Of a stretch of 64,000 nucleotides of DNA, positions 17,738-26,639 are shown piece by piece. The notes under the pieces are model-generated. The model was not told the origin of the DNA. It made no database searches and saw only the letters and a list, made by a program, of their open reading frames with translations. The stretch's first letter is position 1. Every line of letters begins with the position of its first letter. Made by a program: the position numbers and the translations under genes. Source of the stretch: Alistipes sp. (GTDB taxonomy: Bacteria > Bacteroidota > Bacteroidia > Bacteroidales > Rikenellaceae); the NCBI GenBank assembly GCA_017935185.1, contig JAGBIC010000002.1, forward strand, positions 28,943 to 92,942, in the 5' to 3' direction.

Positions 17738-17780
17738 TTTCAAAATATAACGACTAACACTAACTAATAAAATTAAAATT

Positions 17781-18062
17781 ATGATTTTGAGAGATTGTCC
17801 AAGATGCGGACGTACAAATGTACAAGGTCAAGTATACCTTGACAAAACTGATAAAACCATGAAAGCAATTGATACTGCACTTTTTGCCACATTAGGCGCA
17901 GTAGTCGCCGGACCTATTGGCTTCATGGCAGGCCTTGCTGGTGGAAAAAAGGGAATGGATGCACTTGTAAAAGATAGAGACAGTGACGGTAGAGTAAAAT
18001 ATCGTTTTCATTGTCCCAACCCAAGTTGTAACCACGAGTGGACCGATTGGGTACACGAATAA
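17781..18062 (+). CDS. Small zinc-ribbon membrane protein
   Basis: A 93-residue protein with an N-terminal CPRC pair, a glycine-rich hydrophobic stretch (about 34-57, ALFATLGAVVAGPIGFMAG) and a C-terminal CPNPSCNHEW half, forming a split CxxC/CxxxxC metal site around a possible membrane hairpin. No family recognised with certainty. It lies directly behind the plus-strand structured RNA and 23 bases ahead of the EF-hand-like gene. AT-rich codon use suggests an accessory gene. Confidence 0.7.
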   Translation: MILRDCPRCGRTNVQGQVYLDKTDKTMKAIDTALFATLGAVVAGPIGFMAGLAGGKKGMDALVKDRDSDGRVKYRFHCPNPSCNHEWTDWVHE

Positions 18063-18085
18063 TTTAACATTTCACGGTATTAAAT

Positions 18086-18397
18086 ATGGATTTTTTTGAT
18101 TATGATATCGATTTGGATGGCAATGGTCTATTTGACGATGCAGAATATGGTTTAGATAACATTGCAATGCTTAATAATACAGATATCTACCATCCAAGTT
18201 TTATGGGTTCTACTTCTGACGGTTTCATTCCTGACGGCAAAATCACTCTTGAAAGGACAATAAGCGGGATAGATGAATCATTTGACGTTTTCAAGAAAAA
18301 TGGTCATCTATGGGTTGAAACCAGCCCTAATCATTTTGTACAAGTCGATGGCAGCGGCACTGTAAAAATAAACGGAATCGAATATGATAAAGCATAG
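18086..18397 (+). CDS. Small acidic protein with EF-hand-like loop
   Basis: A 103-residue acidic protein, function unknown. Residues 6-20 (DYDIDLDGNGLFDDA) form a calcium-loop pattern D-x-D-x-D-G. The middle and C-terminal part (KITLERTISG...VFKKNGHLWVE) reads like a short beta-sheet domain. No signal peptide or membrane segment. It is probably cotranscribed with the zinc-ribbon gene, and the pair ends at a strong terminator that begins at its stop codon. Confidence 0.65.
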   Translation: MDFFDYDIDLDGNGLFDDAEYGLDNIAMLNNTDIYHPSFMGSTSDGFIPDGKITLERTISGIDESFDVFKKNGHLWVETSPNHFVQVDGSGTVKINGIEYDKA

Positions 18398-18424
18398 AAA
18401 ACGGGCAAAATTGCCCGTTTTCTA
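18395..18424 (+). terminator. Intrinsic terminator of the small-gene pair
   Basis: Perfect 14-bp inverted repeat TAGAAAACGGGCAA / TTGCCCGTTTTCTA overlapping the stop codon. Confidence 0.9.
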
Positions 18425-18453
18425 TTTCTATTATGCATAATATTATTTCAAAT

Positions 18454-18485
18454 TTTGAGTTCTTCATTCTTTATTTGTATCTTTG
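18454..18485 (+). promoter_or_regulatory. Promoter of the C69 peptidase gene
   Basis: TTTG (18454-18457), 20-base spacer, TATCTTTG (18478-18485), 33 bases before the ATG. Confidence 0.85.
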
Positions 18486-18518
18486 ACATTTAGATTATAA
18501 TAACCAAAACAAATAAAA

Positions 18519-20150
18519 ATGAGAAAACTTTTTTCCGCACTCATGCTCGCCATGGCAATATCGTTAGCACCAGCCTTGGCCTGCACAAATTTCATCATCA
18601 CAAAGGGTGCATCTACCGATGGCTCAATATTGGTAACTTATGCTGCCGATTCACATCAGCTTTACGGCTGTCTTTACAAGTATAACCCTGCAAAGAAGCT
18701 ATTACCCACCATGCCTATCCACGAGTGGGACTCAGGCAAATATCTGGGCGATATTCCTCAAGCCAAACAGACGTATGCCACTGTTAGCAACATGAACGAA
18801 CATTCGCTCATAATCACCGAAACCACCTTCGGCGGTCGCTCGGAACTATCTGACCCCAACGGCAAAATCGACTATGGCTCATTGATTTACACAACTCTCC
18901 AGCGTGCAAAAACCGCCCGCGAGGCTATCGATATCATTGTCGATTTGGCCAACACCCACGGCTACTATTCAAGTGGCGAGAGCTTCTCTATCGCCGACAC
19001 CGAAGAGGCTTGGATTATGGAGCTTATCGGCAAAGGCCCCGACAATAAGGGTATCGTATGGGTTGCACGCCGCATCCCCGACGGATATATCTGTGCCCAT
19101 GCCAATCAGGCACGCATCACCACATTCCCGCTGAACGACCCCGAAAATTGCCTTTACGCCCCCGATGTTATCTCGTTTGCACGCGAGAAAGGTTATTTCA
19201 ATGGCAAAGACGAGGAGTTCTCATTCTGTGACGCATACGCACCGCTGGATTTCGGCGCACTGCGAGGTTGCGAGGCTCGCGTATGGAGTTTCTACCGCAT
19301 GTTTACCGAGGGTATGGACAAATACCTTGATTACGCTATGGGGCACAACCCTTCTAACCGCATGCCGTTGTGGGTTAAGCCTACAAACAAAATCTCGCCC
19401 AAGCAGGTCTTTGACGCTATGCGCGACCACTACGAGGGCACACCGATGGACATGACTACCGATATCGGCGCAGGCGGACACGCCCTGCCATATCGTTGGC
19501 GTCCCATGTATTTCGAGGTGGATGGCAAGGAGTACCTCAACGAGCGTGCGATAGCCACCCAGCAGACAGGATTCTGGTTGGTGGGTCAGGCTCGCCCGGG
19601 CAAGGTTGGTATTCTGTGGTTTGGAACTGACGACGCTGCCACATCTCCTCTGACCCCGATATACGTAAACTCTACCGTAGCTCCCGAGTGCTTGAGAGAG
19701 GGTAACGGTTCAATGCTCAAATACTCTGACACATCGATGTTCTGGATTACCAACCGCGTGGCACAGTTTGCCTACCTGCGTTACGACCTAATCGGCAAGA
19801 AGGTACGCGACAATATCGATGAGTGGGAGAATGCCGCATTTGATTTGGTAAGCAAAGTTGACGCAACTATAGCATCCACCCCCAATGCAAAGAAGCAGGC
19901 CAAAATTGCAACCGATTTTTCGGTAAGCACCGCGCAGACTCTGTTCAACAACTGGGTTGAGCTCGATAAGTATCTGATGGTTAAATATATTGACGGCAAT
20001 GTCAAGGGTGAAGACGAGAAGGGCTTTATCGACAATGGCAACGGCAAAGACATCCCGGGCAAGATTGAACAACCCGGTTACAGCGAGAAGTGGAAGAGAG
20101 CCGTAGCAGCCGACAATGGCAAGATTTTGGAGGTTAAAGAGGTAAAATAA
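18519..20150 (+). CDS. Secreted C69-family dipeptidase
   Basis: N-terminal-nucleophile hydrolase of peptidase family C69 (PepD-like dipeptidases). The signal peptide of 21 residues ends at ALA and exposes Cys22 (ACTNFIITKGAS), the expected nucleophile after processing. Other family motifs: NEHSLIITETTFGGR, DTEEAWIMELIGKG and YICAHANQARI. At 543 residues it is in the normal range for the Bacteroidota forms. Likely periplasmic peptide breakdown. It is followed 10 bases later by lpd, possibly cotranscribed. Confidence 0.93.
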   Translation: MRKLFSALMLAMAISLAPALACTNFIITKGASTDGSILVTYAADSHQLYGCLYKYNPAKKLLPTMPIHEWDSGKYLGDIPQAKQTYATVSNMNEHSLIITETTFGGRSELSDPNGKIDYGSLIYTTLQRAKTAREAIDIIVDLANTHGYYSSGESFSIADTEEAWIMELIGKGPDNKGIVWVARRIPDGYICAHANQARITTFPLNDPENCLYAPDVISFAREKGYFNGKDEEFSFCDAYAPLDFGALRGCEARVWSFYRMFTEGMDKYLDYAMGHNPSNRMPLWVKPTNKISPKQVFDAMRDHYEGTPMDMTTDIGAGGHALPYRWRPMYFEVDGKEYLNERAIATQQTGFWLVGQARPGKVGILWFGTDDAATSPLTPIYVNSTVAPECLREGNGSMLKYSDTSMFWITNRVAQFAYLRYDLIGKKVRDNIDEWENAAFDLVSKVDATIASTPNAKKQAKIATDFSVSTAQTLFNNWVELDKYLMVKYIDGNVKGEDEKGFIDNGNGKDIPGKIEQPGYSEKWKRAVAADNGKILEVKEVK

Positions 20151-20160
20151 TTTATTCGAA

Positions 20161-21534
20161 ATGAAATACGACATTATTGTTATCGGCAGCGGCCCTGGCG
20201 GTTATGTAGCTGCTATACGCGCATCGCAACTCGGCAAAAAAGTGGCCATCGTAGAGAAGGCCGAGCTGGGTGGGGTATGTCTTAATTGGGGTTGTATCCC
20301 GACAAAAGCACTGCTCAAGAGCGCACAGGTATACACATATTGTAAAAATGCCGCGCATTATGGTGTGGGTATTGAAGGCGAGGTAACACCCGATTGGGAG
20401 AAGATTGTAGCTCGCTCTCGCACTGTGGCCGAGACCATGAGCAAAGGTGTGGCCTTCCTGATGAAGAAAAACAATATTGATGTGATAAACGGCTTTGGCC
20501 GTATTGCAGCCCAGGGCAAGGTGGATGTTGACGGCACGATATACGAGGCCGACGCAATCATCCTCGCCACAGGAGCCCACCCCCGCCAAATGCCGTTTAT
20601 GGAGGTTGATGGTAAACATGTGATAACATCCAAGCAGGCGTTGGTGATGGAGCGACTGCCGCAGTCAATGGTGGTTGTCGGCTCGGGAGCTATCGGCAGC
20701 GAGTTCGCATGCCTATTTGCCCAATTGGGAGTTAAGGTTACCGTGGTTGAGTATATGCCCCAGATGATGCCCCTCGAGGACGAAGAGGTTGCAAAGACCA
20801 TGGAGCGTTCGTTCCGCAAGCTGCGTGCAACCGTTCTCACATCAACAACGGTTAAAAACGTCACCGTCGCCGACGATATGTGCCACATTGAAATTGAAGG
20901 CAAGAAGGGCGCCGAAACTCTCACAGCCGAGGTTGTATTATCAGCTGTTGGTATCAAGTCAAATATCGAGAATATTGGTCTTGAAGAGCTTGGCATTGCC
21001 ATCGAGCGCGATAAGGTTTTAGTTGATAACCACTACAAAACCTCTATTGACGGAATCTATGCCATAGGTGATATAGTGGCTGGTCCTGCGTTGGCTCACG
21101 TTGCCTCGGCCGAGGCCATCCACTGCGTGGAGCATATTTGCGGATTAGAGCCGAATGCGGTAGATTACAGCACCATCCCGTCATGCGTATTCACCTCACC
21201 CGAGGTCGCTTCAGTGGGAATAACCGAGCAGCAGGCACGCGATAAGGGTATTGAATACAAGGTTGGTCGTTTCCCCTTCACCGCATCGGGCAAAGCTACG
21301 GCAGCAGGCGACCGCGATGGCTTTGTAAAACTCATATTCGATGCTGACGACAAACTCATCGGCGCACACATGGTTGGAGCCACCGTTACCGAAATGCTCG
21401 GAGAGCCCACTCTCGCCAAAGCATTGGGCACAACAGCCCACACATTGGCCCGCACTATTCACTCTCACCCCACAATGCACGAAGGCATTATGGAGGCGGC
21501 AGAGGCTGCCATGGGAGCAGCAATACACCTTTAG
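20161..21534 (+). CDS. lpd: Dihydrolipoyl dehydrogenase
   Basis: FAD enzyme (E3) that reoxidises lipoyl groups of 2-oxoacid dehydrogenase or glycine cleavage complexes. FAD motif GSGPGGYVAAIRA at the N-terminus, redox disulfide GGVCLNWGCIPTKALL, NAD motif VVGSGAIGSEFA near 178, second FAD motif GIYAIGDIV near 299, and the catalytic His-Glu in HSHPTMHEGI near 436. The 457 residues are standard. No E1/E2 or gcv genes are nearby, so the partner complex is unknown. Confidence 0.96.
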   Translation: MKYDIIVIGSGPGGYVAAIRASQLGKKVAIVEKAELGGVCLNWGCIPTKALLKSAQVYTYCKNAAHYGVGIEGEVTPDWEKIVARSRTVAETMSKGVAFLMKKNNIDVINGFGRIAAQGKVDVDGTIYEADAIILATGAHPRQMPFMEVDGKHVITSKQALVMERLPQSMVVVGSGAIGSEFACLFAQLGVKVTVVEYMPQMMPLEDEEVAKTMERSFRKLRATVLTSTTVKNVTVADDMCHIEIEGKKGAETLTAEVVLSAVGIKSNIENIGLEELGIAIERDKVLVDNHYKTSIDGIYAIGDIVAGPALAHVASAEAIHCVEHICGLEPNAVDYSTIPSCVFTSPEVASVGITEQQARDKGIEYKVGRFPFTASGKATAAGDRDGFVKLIFDADDKLIGAHMVGATVTEMLGEPTLAKALGTTAHTLARTIHSHPTMHEGIMEAAEAAMGAAIHL

Positions 21535-21567
21535 CAAGGCAAAACACCTCTAACAAAGTGCTATAAT

Positions 21568-21606
21568 AAAAAAATCGGGGACTCGTTCAAGTCTCCGATT
21601 TTTTAT
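21568..21606. terminator. Bidirectional intrinsic terminator
   Basis: AATCGGGGACT / AGTCTCCGATT stem with A-run before and T-run after, between lpd and the small membrane gene. Confidence 0.88.
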
Positions 21607-21618
21607 TGGCCAATTCTG

Positions 21619-21804
21619 CTATTTAAACCAATTGGTTATATTGTGGCGAATCCAAAAGTAATAGAGGATAACACCAACCCAGCTAGTACACCATACTATA
21701 ACAGCTGTGATAATCTTACCGATAAGGCCTATAGGCTTCTTGAAAATGTCGATTACGCACCAAATAGCGCAAATCAAACCTGCCAAATAAAGAATTGTTC
21801 CCAT
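21619..21804 (-). CDS. Small two-helix membrane protein, PLDc_N-like
   Basis: A 61-residue protein with two membrane segments (LYLAGLICAIWCVIDIF and TAVIVWCTSWVGVILYYF) and a charged tail. The WCVIDIFKKP plus GVILYYF pattern resembles the short N-terminal membrane domain found in cardiolipin synthase/phospholipase D proteins. As a stand-alone protein its role is unknown. It is downstream of truA on the same strand (31-base gap). Confidence 0.68.
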   Translation of the reverse strand: MGTILYLAGLICAIWCVIDIFKKPIGLIGKIITAVIVWCTSWVGVILYYFWIRHNITNWFK

Positions 21805-21835
21805 AAGTTTGAATTATTTAAGTTAAACATAAGTT

Positions 21836-22600
21836 TTAATCTCTCTCTTTTTCCACATCCTCGCCATACACTACATCGCTCAAAAACAGCCCGACAGCGG
21901 GTGCACCTGCGCTGGATAGTGACAAGTCTCGACGGCGGATTATCTCCTCAAACTCCTCAACCGAATATCGGCCACGACCCACATCCACCAATGTGCCGAC
22001 TATGGCCCTAATCATATTGCGCAAAAAACGGTCGGCACGAATTGTAAACACAAGCAAATCGGCGTCATCCGCACTTCTGCACCACTCGGCCTTCACCACA
22101 TGGCATATATTGGTTTTATTGTTGGAGTTCAACTTCGCAAACGAGGTAAAATCGTCATACTCCAGCAATTTCGCTGCCGCCAAATTCATCTTTTCCACAT
22201 CCAGCGGCACATAATATTGCCATGCCGAAAAACGCCTAAACGGATTTTTTCGCTGCGAAAGGTAATAGGTATACTCCCTCTCAACCGCATCAAAACGGGC
22301 ATGCGCCTCGACCTTTACCGCCCTCACACAACTCACAGCAATATCTTGCGGAAGAATCAGATTGAGCTTATAAACCAACTGCGAAGTATTGACCACGCCC
22401 TGCTGACAATCAAAATGCGCCACATAATACGATGCATTGACACCCGTATCGGTACGACCTGCGCCAACAACCTCTATATCCTCACGAAGCAGGGTAGAGA
22501 GCCCCTCCTCCAGCCGCTGCTGAACAGTCGGAGCATTTGGCTGACGCTGCCATCCGCAATAGGCGGCACCATCGTATGACAACTCAATAAAGTAACGCAT
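21836..22600 (-). CDS. truA: tRNA pseudouridine synthase A
   Basis: Makes pseudouridine at positions 38-40 of tRNA anticodon arms. The catalytic Asp is in GAGRTDTGVNA. Other family segments are LSYDGAAYCGWQRQ at the N-terminus and FLRNMIRAIVGTLVDVGRG. An ATG at 22600 (MRYFIELSYDG) was preferred to the upstream GTG at 22615, which would overlap the preceding stop codon. 254 residues. Confidence 0.95.
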   Translation of the reverse strand: MRYFIELSYDGAAYCGWQRQPNAPTVQQRLEEGLSTLLREDIEVVGAGRTDTGVNASYYVAHFDCQQGVVNTSQLVYKLNLILPQDIAVSCVRAVKVEAHARFDAVEREYTYYLSQRKNPFRRFSAWQYYVPLDVEKMNLAAAKLLEYDDFTSFAKLNSNNKTNICHVVKAEWCRSADDADLLVFTIRADRFLRNMIRAIVGTLVDVGRGRYSVEEFEEIIRRRDLSLSSAGAPAVGLFLSDVVYGEDVEKERD

Positions 22601-22614
22601 ATTACCGTTTTGCA

Positions 22615-23658
22615 CTATCGCATATATTTTAGGTACGAGCTACCCGTTATGACGCTATAATCGCCAACATGAAGGTTAAAGAACATTCCCGTTCCTCCAT
22701 CCTGCTCTGCCTCCAGAATACTATTCTCTTTGGTCTTGTTATGCTGGCCAAAGCCGACATTCATATTCATCACATCAGAGTTAAACGCTCCATTCGACTT
22801 GAATACCGTATGTTTCTCACCTCGGTTAGAGTACCAATATGCGAAGCAATTATTATAAATACTGCGGCCACCATTTATGCAGAATGCCGTGGCGAATTCA
22901 TCGCTATAACAGAAGTCGTACCAATTATTCTGTCGCTCATCCATAAAGCCGCAGCTTGTCTCATAACCGCTCTCGGTTTTATAATACAAGGGGTGGATAT
23001 TGCGCAACGAATTAGCCTCGGAACGAATAAGGAAACCGATATTTACACCGCCAATACGCATATTTGTAAATGTATTGTCGTAACCCTCAACCAATACACC
23101 TATACAGTCGGGCTGAAAATTCCCGACAATATTTACATTACATATATCGGCATCCGACGAGCCTGCATTGGTACCGTATTTCACATGTATACCCAGCGAT
23201 ACGCCCTTAATCGAGGTGTTGCGAATAGCCGTCTCGCGTCCGTTATCTATTGACACACCCTTAGCCACTCCGCTACCATCAATAATGCCGCCATCAAGAT
23301 AGTAGTTACTTCCGGGAATGGTAATTTCATTATAGGGGTCTTTTCCACCCAGACGAATCATGGCCTCTTCATGCGACCAGCCGTCGGCTGCCTTAATCAC
23401 AGCATAGTTGGATAGCTCCAGAGCCACGCTCTTGTGAGGATCGGCGGGGGTGCATATTGGTTTTGATATAAGATAAACTCCATCAGGGAAATATATCGTC
23501 CGATTGGGATTATCATCTATAATCTTTTGAATGGCATCGCTGACATCAACCTTGCCATTGGCCTTAACCTTAACAACCACATAACCCATGTCTTTGGGGC
23601 CCGCATACGCAGCAAACGCAAAAACAAAAGTTGCCACTATACACAAAAATCTCTTCAT
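22615..23658 (-). CDS. Secreted right-handed beta-helix protein (pectate-lyase-like)
   Basis: A 347-residue exported protein with a signal peptide (MKRFLCIVATFVFAFAAYA). A pectate-lyase-superfamily start (DVSDAIQKIIDDNPNRTIYFPDGVYLI) is followed by repeated short strands typical of a parallel beta-helix. Such folds bind or cleave polysaccharides. No lyase catalytic residues could be assigned, so the substrate and even activity are open. It lies 14 bases upstream of truA on the same strand. Confidence 0.78.
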   Translation of the reverse strand: MKRFLCIVATFVFAFAAYAGPKDMGYVVVKVKANGKVDVSDAIQKIIDDNPNRTIYFPDGVYLISKPICTPADPHKSVALELSNYAVIKAADGWSHEEAMIRLGGKDPYNEITIPGSNYYLDGGIIDGSGVAKGVSIDNGRETAIRNTSIKGVSLGIHVKYGTNAGSSDADICNVNIVGNFQPDCIGVLVEGYDNTFTNMRIGGVNIGFLIRSEANSLRNIHPLYYKTESGYETSCGFMDERQNNWYDFCYSDEFATAFCINGGRSIYNNCFAYWYSNRGEKHTVFKSNGAFNSDVMNMNVGFGQHNKTKENSILEAEQDGGTGMFFNLHVGDYSVITGSSYLKYMR

Positions 23659-23816
23659 GCCTATTCTATTTAACCACTATTAACAAAAAACCAGAAACAA
23701 GCCAACATAACACTGCTTGTATATACAAAAATAAATAAAATTTTCAATATTGGTAGTAGCTATATCATAATTTAACACAACTTAAGTCAAATATTTTTTC
23801 TCTCGGGAATTATCAC

Positions 23817-23824
23817 TATCTTTG
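23817..23824 (+). promoter_or_regulatory. -7 element of dapB
   Basis: TATCTTTG, 41 bases before the dapB start. The -33 element is T-rich but not TTTG at the expected distance. Confidence 0.6.
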
Positions 23825-23865
23825 TGGGATAATATTCCCCACAAACACTGAAAATAGCACACGGT

Positions 23866-24576
23866 ATGAAAACAGCTATAATAGGATATGGCAAAATGGG
23901 TCGCGAAATAGAGAAAATTCTAATCTCTCGCGGCCATGAGGTGGCACTGATTATTGATATTGACAACGCCGCAGACCTCAACGCCGAAAATCTCGCAAAC
24001 ATCGATGTAGCAATAGAGTTTACAACTCCCTCAACAGCATACAACAATATTCGCACATGCCTCGAAAATGGCACAGCCGTTGTTAGCGGCACCACAGGGT
24101 GGACAAACCGCCTTCAGGAGCTGCAGGAGCTTTGCCGAGAGAAGGGCGGCGCTATGTTCTACGCATCAAATTACTCTTTGGGTGTAAATCTCATGTTCCG
24201 CCTCAACCGCGAGTTGGCACGTTTGATGAATAACTTCCCCGCATACGAAATAAGCATGGCCGAAACCCATCACACCGAGAAAAAAGACTCTCCGAGTGGT
24301 ACTGCCGTAACATTGGCTGAAGATATCATTGCGCGTATCGACCGTAAATCGGGTTGGATAAACGAGCCTACCAACGATCCATCGCTGATTGGCATAGAAT
24401 CATTCCGCATAGGCGCAAACCCTGGCGAACATTCAGTGACATACACATCGGAGGATGATGTTTTGGAGATACGCCATTCCATTAAAAATCGACGCACTTT
24501 GGCTCTCGGAGCTGTCGTTGCCGCCGAGTTCCTTTGCGGCAAGCAGGGAATTTACACCATGGAAGATCTGTTTTAA
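23866..24576 (+). CDS. dapB: 4-hydroxy-tetrahydrodipicolinate reductase
   Basis: Reduces HTPA in the lysine/diaminopimelate pathway needed for peptidoglycan. NAD(P) motif IIGYGKMGREI at residues 5-15, the GTTGW loop near 77, and the catalytic ETHHTEKKDSPSGTA near 138. 236 residues, slightly short but complete. It begins a run dapB-lepB-yigZ-uvrA on one strand. Confidence 0.96.
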   Translation: MKTAIIGYGKMGREIEKILISRGHEVALIIDIDNAADLNAENLANIDVAIEFTTPSTAYNNIRTCLENGTAVVSGTTGWTNRLQELQELCREKGGAMFYASNYSLGVNLMFRLNRELARLMNNFPAYEISMAETHHTEKKDSPSGTAVTLAEDIIARIDRKSGWINEPTNDPSLIGIESFRIGANPGEHSVTYTSEDDVLEIRHSIKNRRTLALGAVVAAEFLCGKQGIYTMEDLF

Positions 24577-24625
24577 ACACACTTTTCCCGCCTCGAAAGA
24601 CGTTAATTAGTAAACACCAATAAAG

Positions 24626-25969
24626 ATGGATAAAATAAAAGCATTTTTTGGCAACAAGTGGGTAGGCTTTGCCCTGATGTCTATGTTGTATGTGCTGTGG
24701 TTCGTGGTATGGACCGGCAATTTATGGTTGTTGCTCGGGCTTGTGGTTATCTACGACCTATATATCTCGCGGTATTTTTATCGTTACGTATGGAGCAAGA
24801 ACGATGAGCTATGCGAGAAAAGTTCGTTATACCGCAGCATCTACGAGTGGGTAAATGCCATCGTCTTTGCCACAGTGGTAGCCACGCTGATTCACATCTT
24901 CTTTTTCCAGATGTATGTGATTCCGTCATCATCTATGGAGAAGAGCCTGCTCGTGGGCGACTACCTATATGTAAGCAAGGTCACCTACGGCCCGCAGATG
25001 CCCAATACGCCGCTCTCGTTCCCGTTTGTGCATCACACAATGCCATTCTCTACCACAAAGAAATCCTTCTCCGAGGCAATCAAATGGCCCTACAAGCGAT
25101 TGAAGGGTCTGCGCGAGATTGAGCGCAACGATGTGGTGGTATTCAATTTCCCCGCGGGAGATACTGTGTTACTTGAAAATCAAGCCGTAACCTATTACGA
25201 TATTTTACGCGACTACCAACTTGAATATGGCCAGCAGCGAGGCCGCGAGGAGCTGGAGAAAAATTACACCATAATCAGCCGCCCCGTTGACAAACGCGAG
25301 AACTATATCAAGCGTTGCGTAGCTCTGCCAAACGACACAATCCACATTATCGACGGTGATCTGTTTGTAAACGATGAATTGCAAGAGCCTGTTACCGAGA
25401 AGCAATACTGCTACACCATCAGGACATCCTCTCCGCTTTCGGCCTACGCTATTGAAAAGCTGGGCATCACCGAACTATCGGGTAGCGGCAACCACTACTT
25501 CTCACCCCTGACCGAGAGCATGGTTGAGGCCCTGCTGGCTATGGATAATGTTATCAGCGTAGAGCGTTATTCTGCCCCCGACATGGCATTTCCCCACAAT
25601 GGCAATGGCTGGACAGCCGATAACTTCGGGCCGCTGTGGATACCCGCGAAAGGCACTACAATCGAACTCAATAGCGACACTTGGCCTCTATATGAGCGCA
25701 TTATTGATGTATATGAAGACAATGATGTCGAGGTTCGTGATGGTGAGTATTATATCAATGGTGAAAAAAGCGACAGCTACACATTCAAGATGGACTACTA
25801 TTGGATGATGGGCGACAATCGTCACAACTCGGCCGACTCTCGCTATTGGGGGTTTGTGCCCGAGGACCATATTGTGGGCAAGGCCTCATTCATCTGGCTC
25901 TCGCTGGATCAGAACAAGAGTTTCCCCGCCAACATTCGCTGGAGCAGACTCTTTAATAAAGTCCGATAA
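24626..25969 (+). CDS. lepB: Signal peptidase I
   Basis: Membrane serine protease removing signal peptides. Two or three N-terminal membrane segments (about 14-50 and 74-98). Catalytic Ser103 lies in VIPSSSMEKSLLVGD and the general-base Lys229 in YIKRCVALPND. The conserved GDNRHNSADSR and GKASFIW boxes are near 390-425. At 447 residues it is long, with a large insertion between the catalytic boxes, as in other members of this phylum. Confidence 0.95.
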   Translation: MDKIKAFFGNKWVGFALMSMLYVLWFVVWTGNLWLLLGLVVIYDLYISRYFYRYVWSKNDELCEKSSLYRSIYEWVNAIVFATVVATLIHIFFFQMYVIPSSSMEKSLLVGDYLYVSKVTYGPQMPNTPLSFPFVHHTMPFSTTKKSFSEAIKWPYKRLKGLREIERNDVVVFNFPAGDTVLLENQAVTYYDILRDYQLEYGQQRGREELEKNYTIISRPVDKRENYIKRCVALPNDTIHIIDGDLFVNDELQEPVTEKQYCYTIRTSSPLSAYAIEKLGITELSGSGNHYFSPLTESMVEALLAMDNVISVERYSAPDMAFPHNGNGWTADNFGPLWIPAKGTTIELNSDTWPLYERIIDVYEDNDVEVRDGEYYINGEKSDSYTFKMDYYWMMGDNRHNSADSRYWGFVPEDHIVGKASFIWLSLDQNKSFPANIRWSRLFNKVR

Positions 25970-25982
25970 ACAGATAAGCACC

Positions 25983-26600
25983 GTGGAGCAACCAAAGGAC
26001 AGCTATTTGACCATTGACGGCAACGCCGAGGCAATTTTCAAGGAGAAGAGCAGCAAATTTCTCTGCTACGCTTTCCATGTCGAGAGCGAAGAGGAGATTG
26101 CCGCATGTCTGGAGCCTCTGCGCAAACGCTACTACGATGCCACACACCACTGCTATGCATGGCGTTTGGGGCCATATGGCGAGCGTTTTAGAGCCAACGA
26201 CGACGGCGAGCCCTCCAGCACCGCCGGCAAACCCATCTTGGGGCAACTGCTCTCGCGGGAGATTACCAACTGTCTGATTGTTGTTGTACGATATTTTGGC
26301 GGCACGAAATTGGGTGTTCCGGGACTTATTGCCGCATACAAGGAGTCGGCGGCAGCTGCACTCGACGCTGCCAATATTGTTGAGCGTACGGTAGACACCC
26401 ATATCAAGGTTGATTTCTCATATATTGTAATGAACGATATCATGCGAATCATCAAAGAGGAGCAACCCACTATCAACGAGCAGATTTTCGACAATCTCTG
26501 CACCATAAAGCTCTCGATACGCAACAGCAAGGCCGACATCATTTTGGGCCGTCTGCGCAAAGTCGAGGGCGCGATAGTAGAGATACTCACCGAAGAGTAA
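25983..26600 (+). CDS. yigZ: YigZ/IMPACT family protein
   Basis: A 205-residue member of the YigZ (IMPACT) family. Signature segments: EIFKEKSSKF-like N-terminus, THHCYAWRLG, NDDGEPSSTAGKPILG and VRYFGGTKLGVPGLI, then a C-terminal ferredoxin-like DUF1949 region. The GTG at 25983 is the only sensible start because the frame upstream overlaps lepB. The molecular role is unclear; members have been linked to translation or RNA. 13 bases follow lepB. Confidence 0.9.
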   Translation: MEQPKDSYLTIDGNAEAIFKEKSSKFLCYAFHVESEEEIAACLEPLRKRYYDATHHCYAWRLGPYGERFRANDDGEPSSTAGKPILGQLLSREITNCLIVVVRYFGGTKLGVPGLIAAYKESAAAALDAANIVERTVDTHIKVDFSYIVMNDIMRIIKEEQPTINEQIFDNLCTIKLSIRNSKADIILGRLRKVEGAIVEILTEE

Positions 26601-26639
26601 TTATTGATACATATCGAAAAGATAGAGTTAAACCGCACC

